Positions 1-11,488 are shown, counted from the first letter of the stretch. The stretch: DNA of 64,000 bases from Lumbricus terrestris (GCA_949752735.1 OX457038.1:24578456-24642455); one strand, 5' to 3'. Program-made: numbers and translations. The notes: generated by a model not told the origin, from the letters alone.

Positions 1-70
1 GGAATTAGAACGAGAGAAGTGGCTATTACCGAGCTCGGAAGTCTTTTGGCTGAAACTAAACAAGCTGATG
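1..70 (+). CDS. PSMD11: PSMD11 exon (partial, first in window)
   Basis: Open from base 1 in frame 1, reading [20 protein letters not shown]; donor GTAAGT at 71. Ends one base into a codon. The left boundary is the window edge, so the true exon start is unknown. Confidence 0.93.
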
Positions 71-3000
71 GTAAGTTGCCATGCAATGTTGTTTTTAAAA
101 TGTTTGTATGTTATGTTCTCAAAACTTAATTATGTCTTGTGGATCTGTGATAGAAGAAAATGGTCAGCAGTTTGGATGGTAATGAACACAGTGACCAGTA
201 TGGAGGCTTATTTTCTTACTAGAAACTATTACTTTGGTTATATTGTATTAGTAATTGCTGGTTATAGCCACTTATAAGCTTATTACTTTATGCAATTTCC
301 ATGAATGATAAAGTTTGATTTTGTTTTCATTTGTAGTCTATGCAGTTGAAATTAGTAACTTGTATCGTGCTGGTGTCTAATGCGCTTGCATAAACCAATA
401 TTCTATAGAAATAAGCGGTTTTAGGAATTGGTGCATTATTAAATATACACCTTTACATTTTTCTCTTAATAAACAAGTTTTTTAATCAGTTTCCGTATGT
501 TGACTTTTCTTTTATCATTTTGATTTAAGAATTATGGGCAATGATCGTATATACACGTCCATTTCTTGCCTTGGTCAGCAAAGCAAAAGCTGCCAAGCTA
601 GTGAGGACGTTGGTTGATATGTTCTTGGATATGGAAGCTACGACAGGCAAAGAGGTAAGCTGAATGATCAAATGCTTGGCATTCAAACTTTCAACTTCTG
701 TCCAGCATCCAATTCTGCACTTGGATTCAACCCTTCCGAGACTCTTCTATAAAGTGCTTTCCTGTTCAATTAGACTTTTGGTAATTATCCTATATAACTT
801 ACATTGTATATTCAGAGTTCTTATGAATTAGATTCTTATTAATTTGGACTCTTATGACCTGTATAGTAACCATGTACTTTCACATCTCACTAGAATTCTT
901 CTGACTGCAGTGTAAGCAACTGAGCTTTGGAACTCATCTGGTTAGATCCCTTCATTATTGCTATTCTTTTCTTGAAGACTCGTTGACACAATCGCAACAA
1001 TAACCTATAGATGTCATTATGTAAATGTCTTTCTGTCTGTGATGTTGAGACTGTACTGAGTGATAAGTTGTGTTGTTTTATTGCAGGTGGAGCTGTGCAA
1101 GGAGTGCATCGATTGGGCTAAGCAAGAGAACAGAACATTCCTAAGACAGTCTTTGGAAGCACGTTTAGTCTCCCTGTATTTTGATACTGGTTGCTTCAAT
1201 GATGCCCTTCTTCTTGGTCAGTCTTTCAGCATTTCATTATTCTATTATTGATTATGACCAGTAGTAGACAATATCTGTTATTGTATCTTAGAGTGCAGCA
1301 TTGTCTACTAGTTTCTGGTTTGCATACATGCAGAGCTGAAACAATCCATGGAAATTGATATATCCCTGTTGTTATATCTAGATTTATAAAAAGCTATCAA
1401 GTTAATCTAGCTAAATACACCACAGATGTGCTAGTAGTAGCTCGGCTATTTCAGGTAGCGTTAGCATGTAGGATTGTAGGTCTTTAATTTCTTCCTGGAG
1501 CTTTCAATAGAATGTTCAACAGGCACATTTAGACTGTTGGGCTAAAAGTGTTGATTGTTCTTGTATGCGCCAAAATAAGTTGTTGCTCTTTCCAGAAGGC
1601 AGTTGAGACCAACCAGAAATTGCTGAGCAGTCAAAATTTACATGACCATTATAAAAACCCATATAAGGGATTTTCGGCATGTACAATGTTTCTTCTATGT
1701 AGCAGTTGAAATCAACCACTGTGATTGATTTAAATAATGTTGTGTAGCTTTTAGCTCTGTCGTTTATGTTTGAAGAGATAATTGAGTTTAGGTTATTCAA
1801 GAGTTGAAATTTAGAAAACAAGACCAAAGAATGTGGCTAAAGTCATCCTGCACTTAAAAGGTTAAGAACTATATTATAAGTGTGTTTAAGCTTTCACAAA
1901 TACATGCGTATTAATCATAAGTTTTGCAGAATTTCTGTGTTTCTGAGTAACTCCAGTTTGTTTTATATGTATAGGCTCTTCATTGCTTCGTGAATTGAAG
2001 AAGTTAGATGATAAAGCATTGTTGGTGGAAGTCCAGTTACTGGAAAGCAAAACATATCATGCTCTTGGCAACTTGCCTAGATCAAGGTTAGTCTAGTATC
2101 GGACATTCATCCGGCTTTTGAAAGCAATGTGCATGTCGCAAGGAGATGTTGATCTAAGTTGCATTTTTATTGAGTTGTTAATGTGTTTAATGAGATTGCC
2201 TGAATTTTCTACATGTCAATGAATTAGAATGCACAGAGATCTAATTGCTTTTTGTGAAGAAAATAATGTGATGCTTTCTGTTTGGTTTGAGAAATTGTCT
2301 TACAACTGACAATAACTGATCTTCATTAAATGCACTAATTTTGCTCTTACACTGTCTGCAGAAACGTCAAGTCTTAAATTTCACTTTTCAAGAGTGAACA
2401 CAAATGACACACAGTTGAAAATGACAGCAACAATGGATATATTATTTGCCATTTTGCTCAGCCATAATACAGCTGCAGTGTGGTACTAAGTAAATTGACT
2501 TTTTAGGATCAATCCTTTTTTATTGCAAGCCATGTCATAAGGTTTGTCCCACAACAACTGCAAGTTAATGAGGACCTTTGGTATATTAGGATAGTCCATA
2601 ATTTATGTCAAAATTAATATGCAGAGATATGGGTAGTCTCACCTTTTCAAGGTGTTCATGAAAGTATATCATATGCCCATTTTAAGTGAAAATTTTGATA
2701 TTTACAGGTGGCTCAACAACCTTAAAGTTTAGCGGTGTAGCATAAAAATAGAAGTAAAGATTTTTGCTATCAGTGTCACTTGGTCATGTATGAAATGAAG
2801 TTGTTTTATATAAAAATTTACTGTTTATATTTTATAAGTCTCAAACCAATGCAGAACCATCTTTAAAATCAAACTATACCGCTTACAGCACAATTTTATG
2901 GTTTTTAAATTAATTAATTTCCTTGCATCAGAAGATTTTTCCTGACTCTGTTTACTTTAAGCATAAATGAGCTGCAACTGTTCTGCACTCTCAAAGCATC

Positions 3001-3998
3001 TTGTATGTGTCATGTGGGATCATGGTAACACCTCACTCTGCATGATCTTTGGTTTTTGCTAGTACGGCAACGATTGCTGCTGCACCTTTGAAGTCATCTG
3101 ATAAATTGTTATCTTTCCAGAATGGCAATTAAATTGAAAAGGAGATATATGACTTTACAGAGCATGTTCTAGTGATTAATCACTGTTGCGTCCTGTTGCT
3201 ATGGTCGATATTTAGCATTGAACTGCCATTCTTGAACAGCTGGTTAACCAGTATTTTATGTTAATAGCTTTGGGGGACATGATGCTACTATGTGTCAAGT
3301 GGAATGGTGCATAAGCAAGTCTAATCTGTACTGTAGTCATTCATTCTGTCATGTTTACAGACTTTACAGTTAATGAAAACGTTTATCAGTCTTTGATGTG
3401 CACATTTCATGGAATATAGAAAGTTTAAAAAAATTCTCAGAGTGTGGGAAATCCTATTCTTAGGTACTTGTTATGAGACCATCTTTAGCAGCAAATGACA
3501 TATTGAGACTTTGAAACCAGTCTGTGATGTCTTTGAAAGAGTGCATCAGGGTTTTTGTAGCACTTGGTTTTTTGGACATTCCATTTATTGAAACTAGTTT
3601 TCTGGTTGTTTTTTAAGGAGGATAAATAAGTACATTACTTAATGTTTCAGAGCTGCTTTGACTTCTGCAAGGACTACAGCCAATGGTATATACTGTCCAC
3701 CAAAACTGCAGGCTGCACTTGATTTGCAGTCAGGTATGTTCATTTTTGATGTAAAAGGGATGTTAATAAAAAAAATTGTGGAGTGCACAAAATGACTGAC
3801 TGGATTAGACCACTTATTCGCATTTGTGACCATTTTTTTACGAAAGCAGTCGCTTTTCGCAGAATGTCATCAGGTAGAAAATGACCAAAAACGATGGGAA
3901 ACCTCAAACTGGTCGTAATTGACTTGAATGCAAAAACAAGTTTTAAAATATATATTTAACACAAATGACGTATAAAAGCTTATCGAGATTGAAAGTCA

Positions 3999-4050
<52 letters not shown>

Positions 4051-7000
4051 GGGTCAAAGTAGGGGTACATGGTGCTCAGTTTCATTTGTCACGACTATTT
4101 GTGAGAGAGGAGCACGTTCAAGGCATGGTCCTTTCTACTTGTTTTACATTTATTTGACTTTTATACAGTCATTTATTGATATTGATTGCATTTTACTGAA
4201 GAAGTCTTTTTGTTCTTCCTTAGGAATATTGCATGCAGCAGATGAAAGAGACTTCAAGACTGCTTATTCATATTTTTATGAAGCGTTTGAGGGCTACGAT
4301 TCTGTGGAAAATGCTAAAGCAAGAGCTGTTACAGCTCTGAAGTACATGCTCATGAGCAAAATTATGCTAAACAGGCAGGTTACTTGACTTCCAAATTATC
4401 TTATTATTGTCTAACTATACTAGTATACCCTGAAAGAACTTATTATTATTTTTCTATGTTACAGTCACAGAAAATCATGTTGACAAATTTAGATGTACTT
4501 GTGAAATTCATTCAGTCACTTAAACATTTTCTAACTTTTCTAAGTGTTCACAAACCCAGCCAATATTGTATGTATCTATTGGGTTTGGATGTGTAAGCAG
4601 TTATTGACCTTTTAATCCTATTGTTTGTGTTTATTATGAATAAACCTAGAGAGAAATCAATGGTACTTGTGATGAATTATATTGATGTGCAATTACAAAA
4701 TCTGCTGCTGTTTTATGGTTTTATGTGCACTCCTGCTTTCTTTGAGGTTTTACAGCGCACTATAAATATAGGCAGGTTACTTTTTACTCTGGTGTGGCCA
4801 GTAGCGACGTATGGATGTGAAGCATGGACTCTGAAGAAGGATGAAGAAAAGCGAATTCAAGCATTTGAGAACAAGTGTATCAGAAAGCTGATGAGAATTC
4901 CATGGACAAAAATGTGACCAATGAACAGGTGTATGTGTCAACGGGAGCCAGAAGAGGACTACACCAAAATTCGAAAACTTCGATATTTTGGTCGTAGCAT
5001 GAGACAGCAAAATGATAGCATCGAAAGCAGCATCATGACGGGTTTTGTGGAGGGGAACCGAGGACGAGGAAGGCCGAGGATATCTTGGATCGACAACGTT
5101 CTGAACTGGACAGGACTTGTAGGCTCTGACTTAATGAGCGCAACAAGGGACAGATGACTCTGGGCATTAAAGATCCATTCATGTAGCCAACCGTCGCGAT
5201 GTGATGATGGCGACATGACATGACTTTTTACAAATTGCTGATTTTGAATCTGAATTTTACTAAAGACTTTATGGAATAATAAAAATATACATTTTTCAGA
5301 GTACAACTTGACACTAAACTGGACATAATAACTGTAATTGTTTAAATTATTGTAGTTCTGATGAAGTTAATTCAATTGTCAGTGGCAAGCTGGCACTAAA
5401 GTACGATGGTGTTGATGATGTGCATGCAATGAAATCTATTGCCCTCGCCAGCGATAATCGATCGCTTGCTGACTTCCAAAAGGTTTGATTCATTTATTAT
5501 TCGTTGAATACTTTTGACAGAAGTTTTGCAATCTGATGATGCTTTACATCAAGTGTATTTTGCTTGATATAAACTTGTGTTTTATTCATGCAATATTCCG
5601 ATTGCAAATCTTGGGATGTAATAATATTTGCATAGAATATAGCTTGAATTTTGGTTAATTTATATATCTGGTAATGTATTGAAAAAGCGATAATGTGCTT
5701 CATTCAAATGAATACTGAAAAGCGTTAATGTGCTTCATTCAAATGAATACTGAAAAGCGATAATGTGCTTCATTCAAATGGTCCCAAGCTGAGACTAATC
5801 GACTATGATTACTTTGGTGATTAAATGTTGAGGATTCTTGTTATTATATCGAGTTAGATTTCAATGACCCTTATTTCGGTTGACCTAGAAATGTAATATT
5901 TTGGATTTTGAATTTTTTCCATTAATTTGTATAAATGTGCCAGATGTTAAATTTATATTAATGTTATGTCTGTGGGCTGAGATGATCTGATATGGAATGA
6001 TTCATATTTAGGACGATGGTGGAGGTTAACAAGTGTTTGTTTACTTTTAGACCATAATAAGATACAAGCCACAGCTCGAAGATGATCCAATTGTGCGTGC
6101 TCATCTCGACTCACTCTATGACAATCTTCTGGAACAGAATCTCTGTCGAATTATAGAACCATTCTCACAAGTTCAAGTTCAACACATTGCAGGCTTGATT
6201 AACTTGTCTGTGGTAAATATTAGCATGATTTTAACAGATATTCATAGCCTTTACAAGTAATGATTACCAGTGCTGTATTTATTTAACTACAGTGTGGATA
6301 TGTTTAACCTTAACAATTAGAAGAACTTTCAATACATAGGATATGATGATGAGTGATTTTATCACATAATGGCCTATAAAGTAAACAATTTTGAACTTAT
6401 AGTATCTTTGCCTACAGATATAATTCAAAACTCATTCTTTTGCATTCTTTCCCCAACCCTTTGTTCAAAGAAAAGCAGAAAATTTGGGCTACTCAAAACT
6501 GCCCCAAAGTGAATTTTTACTAAAATTTTGTGTTGAAACCCATATATATATATATATATATATATAAATATTTGTAGGGACAACAGGAGTGACAACAGGA
6601 TTGTGTGATGCGGACTGAGCATAAAACATGTACAGAAGTTAAAGCTAGACAATGTATGAAGAATATTGAAGTTGCTGTTACAAATGAAAGGGCTATAATT
6701 TTTTTAGTAATTTAGTTATATGGACAGTTCCTAACGAGGCTGAAATGCATCCAAATCTTCTTCTCGCATAGTGCGGCGTGGACAGTAAAATGTTTGGAAA
6801 CATTATAACATACCTATCTTTTTAGCTGTGGCTGGGCTGGGAGCGCCTCTGGGTAGGTTTCTTGAAGGTGCGCTAAATAAGTTTTCGGAATGGATGAACA
6901 TTTGCCAGTTGACATTTTGTTTCGAGATTACAGTTACAAAGCTTTAAAATCTTGCACAAAACAAATGCATTGCAACTGATTTAAACCCAAGAGTTCTATT

Positions 7001-8077
7001 GTCTTGTTTTTGGATTTATCCGAGTATTCTGTACTAAATGCTGACTGATTTTTTTATTTATTAGGAGGTAGTTGAAAAGAAGCTGTCTCAAATGATCCTC
7101 GACAAAAAGTTTAGTGGTAAGGAGTTGGATAAAACTGTAAGAAATCTTTGTTATCTGTCTTGCTTGATTGTGGGCTGGTAGCAAAATGTCTTATTTGGAT
7201 TATTTTAGACTAATTTGCTTCCTAGTCTGATTTTACCAGATTAGTGGCTTGGAAACTTCAAAGAAAGGCTTTATTGCAGAAGGCTGATTTTACCATCTCT
7301 TTTATCTCTAGTAGTGTGTGGACTTGCAGGAAAAAGTTTTTTTGTACCATTAATAGCTTATGATTTCGTTGCATTGGCATAGAAGCCATTAAGCAACTTA
7401 AGAATCGTACAGTATGGACCCATTAATGGTGATCACCTGTGATAACACATGTTGCAAAATGGCCTCATATCTCCATATGTATTACTTAGCTATGGTACTG
7501 TACAAAGAACAAAAGCACAAAAGATTATGATTTTTATTGTATTAAAAATTATTATAATTATAATTATTGAGATAAAAGAGATGGCAAAATCAGCCTTCTG
7601 CAATGAAGCCTTTCTTTGACGTTTCCAAGCCACTAATCTTGTAAATCAGACTAAGAAGCAAATTAGTCTAAAATAACCATAAAAATACAATAAAATAATT
7701 GACCATCGATTGATTTGTTGGGCGTTGTGAAAGTGTACTCTAGGAAATTGTTGATTTAGATCAGAATGGAATATGATGTTTGACCAGTTGCTTTTTTCAA
7801 CAAGGATTTGCTGCACAGATTTTTGGTACCTCGTCATGCTCATGAATGCATCACCTGCCAATCAAAAGTCAGAATTAGTTGTTGCATGATAATAAGTGCA
7901 AATATATAACTTATTCTTTTGTTCTTCTTCTTAGGAATTCTTGACCAGGGAGATGGAGTTCTGGTAATCTTCGATGAAACACCCACAGACAAAACATACG
8001 AGATGGCACTTGACACAATACAGAACATGGGAAAAGTTGTTGATGCTTTGTACCTCAAAGCAAAGAAACTTACTTAG
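1..8077 (+). CDS. PSMD11: 26S proteasome non-ATPase regulatory subunit 11 (Rpn6), 3' ten exons, 5'-partial
   Basis: Rpn6 is a lid subunit of the 19S regulatory particle; by family knowledge it clamps lid to base/core through an N-terminal solenoid of helical repeats and a C-terminal PCI domain, in cytosol and nucleus. Seen: ten exons (1-70, 530-654, 1087-1216, 1975-2086, 3651-3733, 4224-4374, 5356-5482, 6051-6212, 7065-7116, 7935-8077) join in phase into 384 residues and a TAG stop. Diagnostic stretches are [87 protein letters not shown] and the C-terminal KAKKLT. The family is about 420 aa, so only roughly the first 40 residues are missing off the left edge. Every junction is GT-AG except intron 6, which needs a GC donor. 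Introns 6 and 9 carry a LINE piece and a long inverted repeat. Identification is very secure. Confidence 0.97.
530..654 (+). CDS. PSMD11: PSMD11 exon
   Basis: Acceptor TTTAAG before 530, donor GTAAGC at 655. Encodes [20 protein letters not shown], then the conserved [15 protein letters not shown] of the helical-repeat solenoid. Confidence 0.96.
1087..1216 (+). CDS. PSMD11: PSMD11 exon
   Basis: Acceptor TTGCAG, donor GTCAGT. Encodes [20 protein letters not shown] followed by [20 protein letters not shown], one of the most conserved parts of Rpn6. Confidence 0.97.
1975..2086 (+). CDS. PSMD11: PSMD11 exon
   Basis: Acceptor TATAG, donor GTTAGT. Encodes [20 protein letters not shown] and [15 protein letters not shown]; phase 1 in, phase 2 out. 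Confidence 0.97.
3651..3733 (+). CDS. PSMD11: PSMD11 exon
   Basis: Acceptor TTTCAG, donor GTATGT. Encodes [20 protein letters not shown] and AALDLQS, matching the family's [17 protein letters not shown] block. Confidence 0.96.
4001..4048. repeat. (AT)n microsatellite in PSMD11 intron 5
   Basis: Uninterrupted alternating AT of 48 bases. A spurious reading frame runs from it into exon 6. Confidence 0.98.
4224..4374 (+). CDS. PSMD11: PSMD11 exon ending at a GC splice donor
   Basis: Acceptor CCTTAG. Encodes [20 protein letters not shown] to [11 protein letters not shown]. Phase continuity with the next exon (AAC AG|T TCT GAT) requires cutting before GCAGGT at 4375. The GT at 4379 would shift the frame and give a stop two codons into the next exon. 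Confidence 0.93.
4740..5224 (+). mobile_element. LINE reverse-transcriptase C-terminal relic in PSMD11 intron 6
   Basis: Translates, with one in-frame stop and a frame change, to the tail of a non-LTR retrotransposon ORF2: [20 protein letters not shown], then [13 protein letters not shown] and [14 protein letters not shown]. The YGCE-WT and RGRPR-W blocks are typical of LINE ORF2 C-termini. It ends in a short GACATGACATGAC tail. 5' truncated and dead, in the host gene's sense orientation. Confidence 0.88.
5356..5482 (+). CDS. PSMD11: PSMD11 exon
   Basis: Acceptor TTGTAG, donor GTTTGA. Encodes [18 protein letters not shown] and [16 protein letters not shown], leading into the PCI region. Confidence 0.95.
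5682..5780. repeat. 35-bp tandem repeat, about 2.8 copies
   Basis: Direct repeat of a unit containing AATGTGCTTCATTCAAATGA in PSMD11 intron 7. Copies differ at one or two bases (GCGATAATG versus GCGTTAATG). Confidence 0.93.
6051..6212 (+). CDS. PSMD11: PSMD11 exon (PCI domain)
   Basis: Acceptor CTTTTAG, donor GTAAAT. Encodes [20 protein letters not shown] and [15 protein letters not shown], the helical and winged-helix boundary of the PCI domain. Confidence 0.97.
6542..6566. repeat. (AT)n microsatellite in PSMD11 intron 8
   Basis: Alternating AT run of about 25 bases. Confidence 0.95.
6822..6903 (+). mobile_element. 5'-truncated LINE 3' end in PSMD11 intron 8
   Basis: Carries the dispersed tail of this window's L2/CR1-like LINE: GGGAGCGCCTCTGGGTAGG, CTTGAAGGTGCGCTAAATAA, then GGAATGGATGAAC. 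It shares this tail with copies near 9.5, 10.8, 22.9, 34.7 and 41.7 kb. Confidence 0.75.
7065..7116 (+). CDS. PSMD11: PSMD11 exon (PCI winged helix)
   Basis: Short 52-bp exon, acceptor TTAG, donor GTAAGG, encoding [18 protein letters not shown], the conserved winged-helix core. Confidence 0.96.
7198..7676. repeat. Foldback element: long inverted repeat in PSMD11 intron 9
   Basis: About 110 bp at 7198-7309 recur as reverse complement at 7567-7676 with only a few mismatches (shared blocks TTATTTTAGACTAATTTGCT and GCAGAAGGCTGATTTT). The ~257-bp spacer has no coding content. The structure fits a foldback MITE with long terminal inverted repeats; no target duplication was identified. Confidence 0.9.
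7935..8077 (+). CDS. PSMD11: PSMD11 last coding exon
   Basis: Acceptor CTTAG. Encodes [20 protein letters not shown] and [20 protein letters not shown], then TAG at 8075-8077. Confidence 0.97.
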
Positions 8078-8363
8078 TTTGCTATGTCTGTGCAAGCTTA
8101 AAACTTTAAAGACGACATCTGTTGTGAAGATTTTGAATGTGTCTGTTGACAGAAATGCCTAGAATTATATGCACTTTTAGAAGTTTGTTTATTGAAATTT
8201 GGATACTTCATTATCAAAAATGTTCTAGGCAAAACTTTTTTGACACCTTCACTGCCATTTTACATCAATTGCCACAACCTTGTTGTGCTTACATTCTAAA
8301 AGAAAAAATCATATGCTTTATCATCTTTCAGGTGTGGATTTATATTTTTTGACATTTGATCAG

Positions 8364-8369
8364 AATAAA
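8364..8369 (+). terminator. Candidate PSMD11 poly(A) signal
   Basis: AATAAA about 290 bases after the PSMD11 stop, the first canonical hexamer downstream. Position is plausible; cleavage site not determined. Confidence 0.6.
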
Positions 8370-9067
8370 TTTAGGTCACTAATAGTTGAGAAAAAAATGG
8401 AGTTTTAGTAAATCACCTATAGATAAACTTGCAATAGATATGAAAAAACTATTTATATGATAAATAATTAATCATTTTATGGTAAATTATTCCAAACCCT
8501 CTCACAGGATTTTAGTTTATGTGGATTACCTAACAAGCTCATTGGTAACTGATTTCATGGCTGAACAATGAACAGCCAGTTTCTCATGATGCATTGGGAA
8601 TGCAGACATTGCTTGTCGAAATGTAGCGCACTACCACCTTGAAACACTGATGCATGATTGAAATTCATTGTGTAGCAAATTTAATAGCAAGGTTACTTAC
8701 AAATGATACTTGAAGGCTTCCAGTTAAAAATCTTAACTTGCTCAGGTGAATGCAGTAGGTTTTTGGGTGGGTCTGATGTAAATCGTAAGTTGTACGAAAT
8801 CATCCAAACAATACGCTTCAATGTTACTTTTACTGAAACTTTTTGGTTATTTTTTTTATAAAATATATATTAAATTTTCAATTATAATCTGTAATATGGA
8901 CTCTGCTCTAGTTTTTGCTGGTTTTCTTGAAATGGAAATTTCCGACTTATGTCTGGTTTTGTGCAGATGGTTCACATAACTTGTCGCCTGAGAATTATCT
9001 TCGCGTATCTCCACTTTTGTGAATTCCGAGAAAAACGAGGTAGAAGTTTCGGAACTTTAGACGCAAA
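8370..9067. other. Intergenic, nothing recognised
   Basis: AT-rich sequence between the PSMD11 3' end and the first LINE relic. No sustained coding signal, repeat or RNA gene seen. Confidence 0.6.
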
Positions 9068-9106
9068 ATGAGGTTGCTATCAGTGATTTCGTCCCTATGG
9101 CCACCT

Positions 9107-9390
9107 TTAGGAATACGACTTAACTTGACTTATGGCTTTGACGATGCTTTCGCACGTGACAGCCGCCCAGCTATGGAAAATCTCCACTTCTCTCTTTCTT
9201 GGGCTTTGTGTGTAGCCTCCTGTACGAACCAACCCATCTTCCGACAGTCCTCTCGTATCATGTCGAACCATCTCTTCTTTGGTCTTCCCTTTTTTCTTTT
9301 TCCATGCACATAAGATAGGATAAGAATATTCTTTAATATACCAATTGCTATCCGCATTTTGGTGTACATACAAGGTATAATAAACAAACG
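9107..9390 (-). mobile_element. LINE ORF2 C-terminal relic
   Basis: Minus-strand translation reads ILSYVHGKRKKGRPKKRWFD, MIREDCRKMGWFVQEATHKA and QEREKWRFSI, the conserved basic C-terminus of LINE ORF2 (GRPxxRW, then WR near the end). Open in two frames, hence frameshifted; 5' truncated. Confidence 0.85.
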
Positions 9391-9526
9391 TTCATCTATA
9401 TCCGTTGACAGTTATCTTTGTATATCTCTCTTCCCGCATTCTGGTTACATGGCCAAAGTAGTGTAGCCGTTTGCTCTGAATTTTGTGTATTATATCATGC
9501 TGAATATTCAGTCTGTTGTACATTCA

Positions 9527-9835
9527 TTCATTCCGAAAATTTATATAGCGCCCCTTCAAGAAGCCTACTCAGAGGCGCTCCCAGTCCAGCCACTTATGGC
9601 TGGACTGGGAGCGCTCTTGAGCAACTTGTAGAAAGCAGGCAAATTATTCCGAGGTAGTAAGCGCAGTGCAAGTGGGAGCCCATTCCATGTGGACGGGCCA
9701 ACAACCGAGAAGGCTCGACGCTGTCTGGTAGCAGAGCGGGTTCGAGGGACCAGCAGCTCCCCATTGGCCGAAGAGCGTAAAGTTCTATGGGAGGCTACAA
9801 CAGAGACAGAGATCAGATAAGTAGGAAGGGGCACT
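9527..9835 (-). mobile_element. L2/CR1-like LINE 3' end with ORF2 C-terminus
   Basis: Minus strand encodes ELLVPRTRSATRQRRAFSVV and GPSTWNGLPLALRLLP, the usual C-terminal block of L2/CR1 ORF2 (AFSV-GP-WN-LP). It is followed by the untranslated tail GGAGCGCCTCTGAGTAGG, CTTGAAGGGGCGCTATATAA and a GAATGAATGAAT end. An internal 22-base stretch around 9585-9610 appears twice in opposite orientation (CCAGTCCAGCC and GGCTGGACTGG). Confidence 0.88.
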
Positions 9836-10235
9836 ACCTGGTACCAATCTATATCTCAAAAATATATCTCTGTATTCCTTATCCTATCCCTTCTCGTGAC
9901 ACCTATCTTTCTTAGGCATGCCATTTCAAACACCCTCAGCTGCTGCTTCTGTGCTTCCCTCAGTGTCCAAGTCTCCAAATTGTACAGCAATGCACTCCAC
10001 ACCAATGTCTCATACATCTGAACTTTTGTGGCTTTTCCTGGTCAACAGGACCTGGTCCTGGCTAAATCTGAACCAGGGAAGAGGGAGAGACCTGATCAGT
10101 CGCCTTTCACACCAACTGATCATGAAAGTCAAATATGGAAAGCTCTAATTTTTAGGAATACATTGTTAGAGAAGAGGGCACTCAGGGCAGCCACCGTCTT
10201 AAAGTATCCGCTTATGGGGTTGGGACTCTTGGGAG

Positions 10236-11107
10236 TAGTGATGCCACAGCTGGGTTTTTCCACTAGATCTGGGTTTTTTGGCCTTTGTCTGGGTTTCTGG
10301 GTTTTTTTTTGCAAGATCTGGGTTTATTTTGGTGAGTTGACATTTTGTACTTACAACACATGAATATTCTGTGAAATTCAATGTAAAATGGTTGTGATGC
10401 ATAATTTTTCCACTAATTTTAATTTTTAACTCCACAATCAAGATCTCATGCTGTCAATTCACAAATAATTTATAACCTGAAGAATCGTTCTGCACAGAAA
10501 TAAACCATTTTGACATTTCAAAATAGGCCAGGTCACTCGTCTTTTCCTTTTAAAGCCGTATTACATCTATAACATGCATATACAGTTATACCAAAGATAT
10601 TACACTGTATGTCAATGTCAGGTCAATCCTCTAGTGGTATAATAGCCAAATTGTTGCAGAGTATTAATGTTCTAGGTGTTTAAAACGTTAAATTGTTGGT
10701 GTATTAAGAAAATTTGGCTGGAAACCTCGGACAACTTTAAAACTTTGTAAACTTAAGCCGTGCACGTGTGTTATGCGCACACGAGTAGTAGCTTCTGAGT
10801 AGTTTTTCTTGAAGGAGCGCTATATAAATGTCCGAATGAATGAATGAATGAATATATCGATTAAGCCTATTGTTAGTATGGATCCCGAGTCTCTGACAAC
10901 TTTGACAATTGATACTTTTAAAGTTGTAATTACATTTTATTCGACTGTTTTGACGAACATTTTGTTAATCCTCGTGCGAATAAGCAAAAAACCAACTTAA
11001 TTTGAACAAAGAGGGTCTAAAATAGCTTATATGAATAGTCTGGGTTTTTCTGGGGGTTTTTTGGAAGAAAATCTGGGTTTATTTCAGGAACCTCAGTGGC
11101 AACACTG
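10236..11107. mobile_element. hAT-type non-autonomous element, 872 bp, with 8-bp TSD
   Basis: Flanked by the perfect direct repeat CTTGGGAG (10228-10235 and 11108-11115). Ends are inverted: TAGTGATGCCAC on the left and, reverse-complemented, CAGTGTTGCCAC on the right, then CTGGGTTT-rich subterminal sequence. 8-bp duplications and CAG-type termini are hAT hallmarks; the left terminal C has become T. No transposase. It contains a younger LINE tail at about 10795-10857. Confidence 0.87.
10795..10857 (+). mobile_element. LINE 3' tail nested in the 872-bp hAT element
   Basis: TGAGTAG, then CTTGAAGGAGCGCTATATAA and ATGTCCGAATGAATGAATGA: the same LINE 3' end as at 9.5 kb in opposite orientation. 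It sits wholly inside the hAT element, so it inserted later. Confidence 0.8.
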
Positions 11108-11204
11108 CTTGGGAGGTCAGTCCTAACCCTTGCTGTCTTGTTGCCTCATCTACCCCACAGTATACATATAATTATATTGTTATTTATACTGTGTCTACCC
11201 ACAA

Positions 11205-11275
11205 TACAGTGCAACTGAAATTTGATAATGCTCTCCTTATAAAGCTCAGAAGTGACAGACAGCGTATGGCCGGTA
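11205..11275 (-). mobile_element. 3' half of a SINE
   Basis: Matches the SINE at 61985-62222 in the same orientation: ACAGTGCAACTGAAATTTGA, CTCCTTATAAAGCTCAGAAG, then TGACAG. The tRNA-like head is missing. Confidence 0.6.
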
Positions 11276-11488
11276 TAGCCTACTTATTATAGCTGAGATT
11301 GCCAATTTGTTAAGGGTGAGATAGAAAAGAAATCTTGAACCAAATTTCTGCCCTGGCTTGACTCCAAAAATTCGTTGCACCCTCCTTTTCCACAAAGGAA
11401 ATATCAGACGCTTCCGTTTTTGCATCTGATATTAAATAATATGATCATTTTCATTTATCTCTGAGAACTCCACTTCTGTTCACACCAT

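Noticed and set aside
3965..4220. ORF that fuses an Ile/Tyr repeat to PSMD11 exon 6
   Set aside because: The upstream part is an (AT)n microsatellite read through; the true exon starts at the acceptor before 4224.
5682..5780. CRISPR-like direct repeats
   Set aside because: The units abut without spacers and the genome is animal; it is a simple tandem repeat.
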